The notes under the pieces: model-generated
Told to the model about the DNA's origin: nothing
Database searches by the model: none
The model's input: the letters and a program-made list of their open reading frames with translations, nothing else
Position numbers and translations under genes: made by a program
Part shown: positions 63,060-64,000 of the stretch, piece after piece
Layout of the letters: each line of letters begins with the position of its first letter
Position numbering within the stretch: the stretch's first letter is position 1
Assembly (NCBI RefSeq): GCF_024343735.1
Contig: NZ_RJUE01000004.1
Span: forward strand, 62,001-126,000
Length of the DNA stretch: 64,000 nt
From: Lacihabitans sp. CCS-44
Lineage (GTDB): Bacteria > Bacteroidota > Bacteroidia > Cytophagales > Spirosomataceae
Direction: 5' to 3'

Positions 63060-63090
63060 CAAAAGTACGAATTTTCTTTGGTTTGACAAA
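63060..63090 (-). promoter_or_regulatory. Bacteroidota-type promoter of the SRP RNA
   Basis: TTTG (63087-63090, minus), 19 bases, then TACTTTTG (63060-63067): an exact consensus promoter at the expected distance, with the same boxes and spacing as the tRNA-Arg promoter at 6.8 kb. Confidence 0.85.
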
Positions 63091-63197
63091 TGCGGGCTCA
63101 ATTATTTAGATATTTTTTTAAACCTGTTCACAATCAGTTTCTTTTTTTTGCTTTCTTAGTTTAAATGTAATTACTTCGACCTTTTAACATAACCTTT

Positions 63198-63530
63198 ATG
63201 AAATACTTATATTATTTTTTGATGTTGGTGTTCGTTTATTTCACAGCTGTGCAGTATAACGACCCTGATCGTTGGCTTTGGATACCTACTTATTTGTTTC
63301 CAATTTATCTTTTGTTTCAAAAATCGAGAGGAAAACTCACTGGAAATACCTTGGTTTTGGTCGGGATTCCTTATTTGTTTTGGGCAATTAATCAGTTTCC
63401 GCCTGAGTGGGAGGGTGTTATGCTCAATACAATGGGCATGAGAACTATCAACATTGAGCTAGGTCGTGAATCTTTGGGTCTTGGTTTTACAGCCTTGGTT
63501 TTGTTTTTAGTTTCTTTTTCTAAAAAATAG
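63198..63530 (+). CDS. Transmemb_220 family small membrane protein
   Basis: A 110-residue protein with four hydrophobic helices. FTAVQYNDPDRWLWIPTYL is the family's hallmark (VQYNDPDxxLW). The function is unknown; the family is common in Bacteroidota and some Planctomycetes. It stands between the SRP RNA and uvrC. Confidence 0.88.
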   Translation: MKYLYYFLMLVFVYFTAVQYNDPDRWLWIPTYLFPIYLLFQKSRGKLTGNTLVLVGIPYLFWAINQFPPEWEGVMLNTMGMRTINIELGRESLGLGFTALVLFLVSFSKK

Positions 63531-63679
63531 ACCTTAAATATTTCTTCAATAATCAGAACTTAGTTTTGTTTTTTCAGAGGTTTAAATATTTGAAAAAACT
63601 TAAATTAGGTTCTTGTTGTTTCCATTTAAATTACAAGCGTTTTTTTGCAAAAACAATTCTATTCTCTGAAAAAGGTATA

Positions 63680-64000
63680 ATGGCCGATATTAAATTTGAC
63701 TACAAAGACATTATTTCTCGATTGCCGAGTGAGCCTGGCATTTATAAGTATTTTGATGAAGAGGGAACGATTATTTATGTTGGTAAGGCCAAAAGTCTAA
63801 AAAACAGAGTAAGTAGTTATTTTTATAATTTTGATAGGGTAGATAGAAAAACCAGAAGGCTGATTTTGAACATCCACAGGCTGGAATATACCGTTGTTCC
63901 TACAGAGTGGGATGCTCTTTTGCTCGAAAATACCCTTATAAAGGAACACCAACCGAAGTACAATATCCTTTTAAGAGACGACAAAACCTATCCTTATGTC
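63680..64000 (+). CDS. uvrC: excinuclease ABC subunit C, N-terminal part
   Basis: The first 107 codons of uvrC before the window ends. The GIY-YIG nuclease domain shows LPSEPGIYKYF and IIYVGKAKSLKNRVSSYF, then EWDALLLENTLIKEHQPKYNILLRDDKTYPY, the conserved UvrC N-terminal block. It makes the 3' incision in nucleotide excision repair. The 149 bases before it are AT-rich, with a TAGTTTTG box at 63561-63568 that may be part of a promoter. The gene is cut by the window edge, not truncated. Confidence 0.95.
   Translation, partial: MADIKFDYKDIISRLPSEPGIYKYFDEEGTIIYVGKAKSLKNRVSSYFYNFDRVDRKTRRLILNIHRLEYTVVPTEWDALLLENTLIKEHQPKYNILLRDDKTYPYV

Noticed and set aside
62977-63159. 60-codon open frame on the plus strand
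   Set aside because: It covers the SRP RNA in antisense. Small open frames over SRP RNA are a known annotation artefact.
1-64000. insertion sequences, phage genes, rRNA, plasmid origin
   Set aside because: I saw no transposase, integrase, phage structural gene, rRNA sequence or replication initiator in either strand.

Overview
The window reads as chromosomal DNA of a Bacteroidota bacterium, most likely of the order Cytophagales (the order is inferred). The DNA is AT-rich. Start codons usually follow A/T-rich leaders without Shine-Dalgarno motifs. The two stable RNA genes have textbook Bacteroidota promoters (TTTG, 19 bases, TAnnTTTG). The gene content fits: PorX (type IX secretion regulator), DUF3098 and TIGR02757 proteins, an FtsX-DUF3098-UppP-TruB-RibF operon, and the bacillithiol enzyme BshB1. 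I see no transposase, integrase, phage gene or CRISPR array.

Layout. 1-6.3 kb: housekeeping and stress genes (phosphodiesterase end, ZIP metal transporter with a palindromic candidate operator, GNAT acetyltransferase, RluD-type pseudouridine synthase, ACC deaminase/D-cysteine desulfhydrase-like enzyme, lipoprotein MsrA). 6.4-6.8 kb: a tRNA-Arg(ACG) gene followed by three tandem copies of its own 3' half, each ending in the same intrinsic terminator. 6.9-9.1 kb: a detached nuoI-nuoJ-nuoK cluster of respiratory complex I, in which NuoI has a roughly 270-residue Pro/Lys repeat tail. 9.1-17.6 kb: FAD dehydrogenase, CoA-type Nudix hydrolase, class A beta-lactamase-like hydrolase, cytochrome c/PQQ sugar dehydrogenase, SUMF1-fold protein, Tat-type Gfo/Idh/MocA oxidoreductase, and two adjacent related membrane proteins. 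17.6-26.2 kb: tsaE-alanine dehydrogenase operon, PBP2-RodA elongasome pair, alpha/beta hydrolase, small envelope proteins and a secreted DNRLRE-type protein.

26.3-46.8 kb is a large surface-polysaccharide locus. One end holds export genes (SLBB outer-membrane exporter, Wzz/KpsE-like protein, Wzm permease, Wzt ATPase with C-terminal glycan-binding domain). The rest holds a DegT-type aminotransferase, four family-4/2 glycosyltransferases, four SAM-methyltransferase-like proteins, a YfhO-type membrane protein and a Wzx-type flippase. An M23/LysM peptidase and bshB1 sit inside it. The part around 26-33 kb looks more AT-rich than its surroundings, as is common for exchangeable glycan loci.

46.9-64 kb returns to core genes: topoisomerase IV subunit B, chorismate mutase/prephenate dehydratase, a large unknown membrane protein, ribF, truB, uppP, DUF3098, ftsX, a PlsC-like acyltransferase, a bifunctional-nuclease-family protein, TIGR02757, a LysM protein, kdsB, porX, a beta-barrel candidate, ftsE, a transaldolase-family aldolase, the small SRP RNA, a Transmemb_220 protein and the start of uvrC.

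The most unusual signals are the tRNA-derived tandem array, a covarying A19-U56 tertiary pair in that tRNA, the repeat tail on NuoI, and repeated use of interlocking stop codons at convergent gene ends.
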